From contig JAJYMF010000141.1 in assembly GCA_021787175.1 (NCBI GenBank), positions 1 through 6,343 on the forward strand: DNA of 6,343 nt. The letters run 5' to 3'. The translations under genes were made by a program, and so were the position numbers. This document shows, one piece after another, positions 5,743 to 6,343 of the stretch. The first letter of the stretch is position 1; each line of letters starts with the position of its first letter. Below the pieces are notes generated by a model. The model searched no databases. It was given only the letters and a program-made list of their open reading frames with translations, and was not told where the DNA came from. Source of the stretch: Pseudomonadota bacterium (GTDB lineage: Bacteria > Pseudomonadota > Gammaproteobacteria > Xanthomonadales > Rhodanobacteraceae).

Positions 5743-6343
5743 GCCGCTGTCGCTGGTGGTGACCACCTACAACAGCGCGGCGACCCTGGCGCGCTGCCTC
5801 GATTCGGCGGCCTTCGCCGACGAGATCGTGGTGCTCGACTCCGGATCGACCGACGCCACCCTGGCGATCGCCGCGGCGCGCGGCGCCCGCATCGCCGCGC
5901 ATGCCTTCGACGACTACGGACCGCAGAAGCAGCGCGCGATCGATCTTGCCGGGCACGACTGGGTGCTGCTGCTGGACGCCGACGAGGCGCTGACGCCGGC
6001 AGCGCGCGGCGAGATCGAATCCGCGCTGGTCGCGCCGCGCGCCGCCGGCTTTCGCCTGCCCCGGCGCGAGCTGATGTTCTGGACCTTCCAGCACCGGCTG
6101 AGCTGGACCAACACGCACCTGCGCCTGTTCGATCGCCGCCGCGTGCGCATGAACGCCGTGCCGGTGCACGCTGCACCTGTCAGCGACGCCCCGCTGCGCA
6201 CGCTCCGGCGGGCGGTGTTCCTGCACTACGGCGAGCCCGACATCGCCACCAAGGTGGCCAAGATCAACGCCTATTCGAGCGGGCTGGTCGCGCACAAGCT
6301 GGCGCGCGGACAGCGCTACACCGGCGTGCGCATGGTGTTGTAC
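5732..6343 (+). CDS. Family 2 glycosyltransferase, WaaE/KdtX-like (3' end beyond window)
   Basis: The reading frame stays open to the last base, giving 204 residues. Members of this group usually have about 250, so roughly 50 residues are missing. It is a GT-A fold inverting transferase: LSLVVTTYNSAATLARCLDS (6-25) forms the first nucleotide-binding strand; EIVVLDSGSTDAT (31-43) has the DSGSTD motif; and YGPQKQRAID (62-71) and WVLLLDADEAL (77-87) follow, with D82 and D84 the metal-binding DxD pair. The LDSGSTD, QKQ.A and LLDADE combination is typical of the LPS inner-core glucosyltransferase WaaE/KdtX group. FLHYGEPDIATKVAKINAYSSGL (163-185) matches the C-terminal part of that group. The enzyme should act at the cytoplasmic membrane face. 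The 11-base overlap with the ligase gene and a strong GGAGGA site suggest coupled expression. The acceptor sugar is not predictable. Confidence 0.85.
   Translation, partial: MAREPLSLVVTTYNSAATLARCLDSAAFADEIVVLDSGSTDATLAIAAARGARIAAHAFDDYGPQKQRAIDLAGHDWVLLLDADEALTPAARGEIESALVAPRAAGFRLPRRELMFWTFQHRLSWTNTHLRLFDRRRVRMNAVPVHAAPVSDAPLRTLRRAVFLHYGEPDIATKVAKINAYSSGLVAHKLARGQRYTGVRMVLY

Noticed and set aside
2962..5766. A 934-codon open frame on the minus strand across the zinc-finger, GT4 and ligase genes
   Set aside because: Its translation is Arg/Gln/His-rich low-complexity text without domains, and the plus-strand frames hold clear conserved proteins. Long antisense frames are expected at this GC content.

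Overview
The window is high-GC (about 70%) chromosomal DNA. It looks like a gammaproteobacterium of the Lysobacterales (Xanthomonadales) type. This rests on strong GC3 bias in every gene, a RutE-like reductase and a YIP1-family membrane protein of the kind common in that order, and a short CHCC zinc-finger gene beside lipopolysaccharide (LPS) genes. The taxonomic call is inference from protein character, not from a marker gene. All genes have similar base composition, and I see no sign of recent transfer, integrase, insertion sequence, tRNA, rRNA or CRISPR array.

Left part (1-1630): a 279-base non-coding leader rich in small hairpins precedes a two-gene plus-strand unit. The first gene is a RutE-type nitroreductase/malonic semialdehyde reductase (288-881). 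The second is a secreted YceI-family lipid-binding protein (910-1527). The unit ends at a perfect 14-bp hairpin (1538-1580). A second hairpin (1593-1615) lies on the side of the converging minus-strand gene.

Middle (1631-2979): one minus-strand gene encodes a 406-residue membrane protein with an N-terminal YIP1-like multi-pass domain and a C-terminal soluble domain. It is divergent from the next block across a 128-base intergenic region.

Right part (2980-6343): a plus-strand block begins with a 69-residue CHCC zinc-finger protein. It continues with a GT4 glycosyltransferase, a WaaL-like O-antigen ligase and a GT2 WaaE/KdtX-like glycosyltransferase cut by the window end. The last two genes overlap by 11 bases. 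Together they look like part of an LPS core/O-antigen assembly locus: the two transferases would build core or glycan on the cytoplasmic face, and the ligase would join polymer to lipid A-core on the periplasmic face.

No gene-free stretch exceeds 300 bases. I did not find a convincing new system. The leader at 97-287 and the C-terminal half of the YIP1 protein are the least explained parts.
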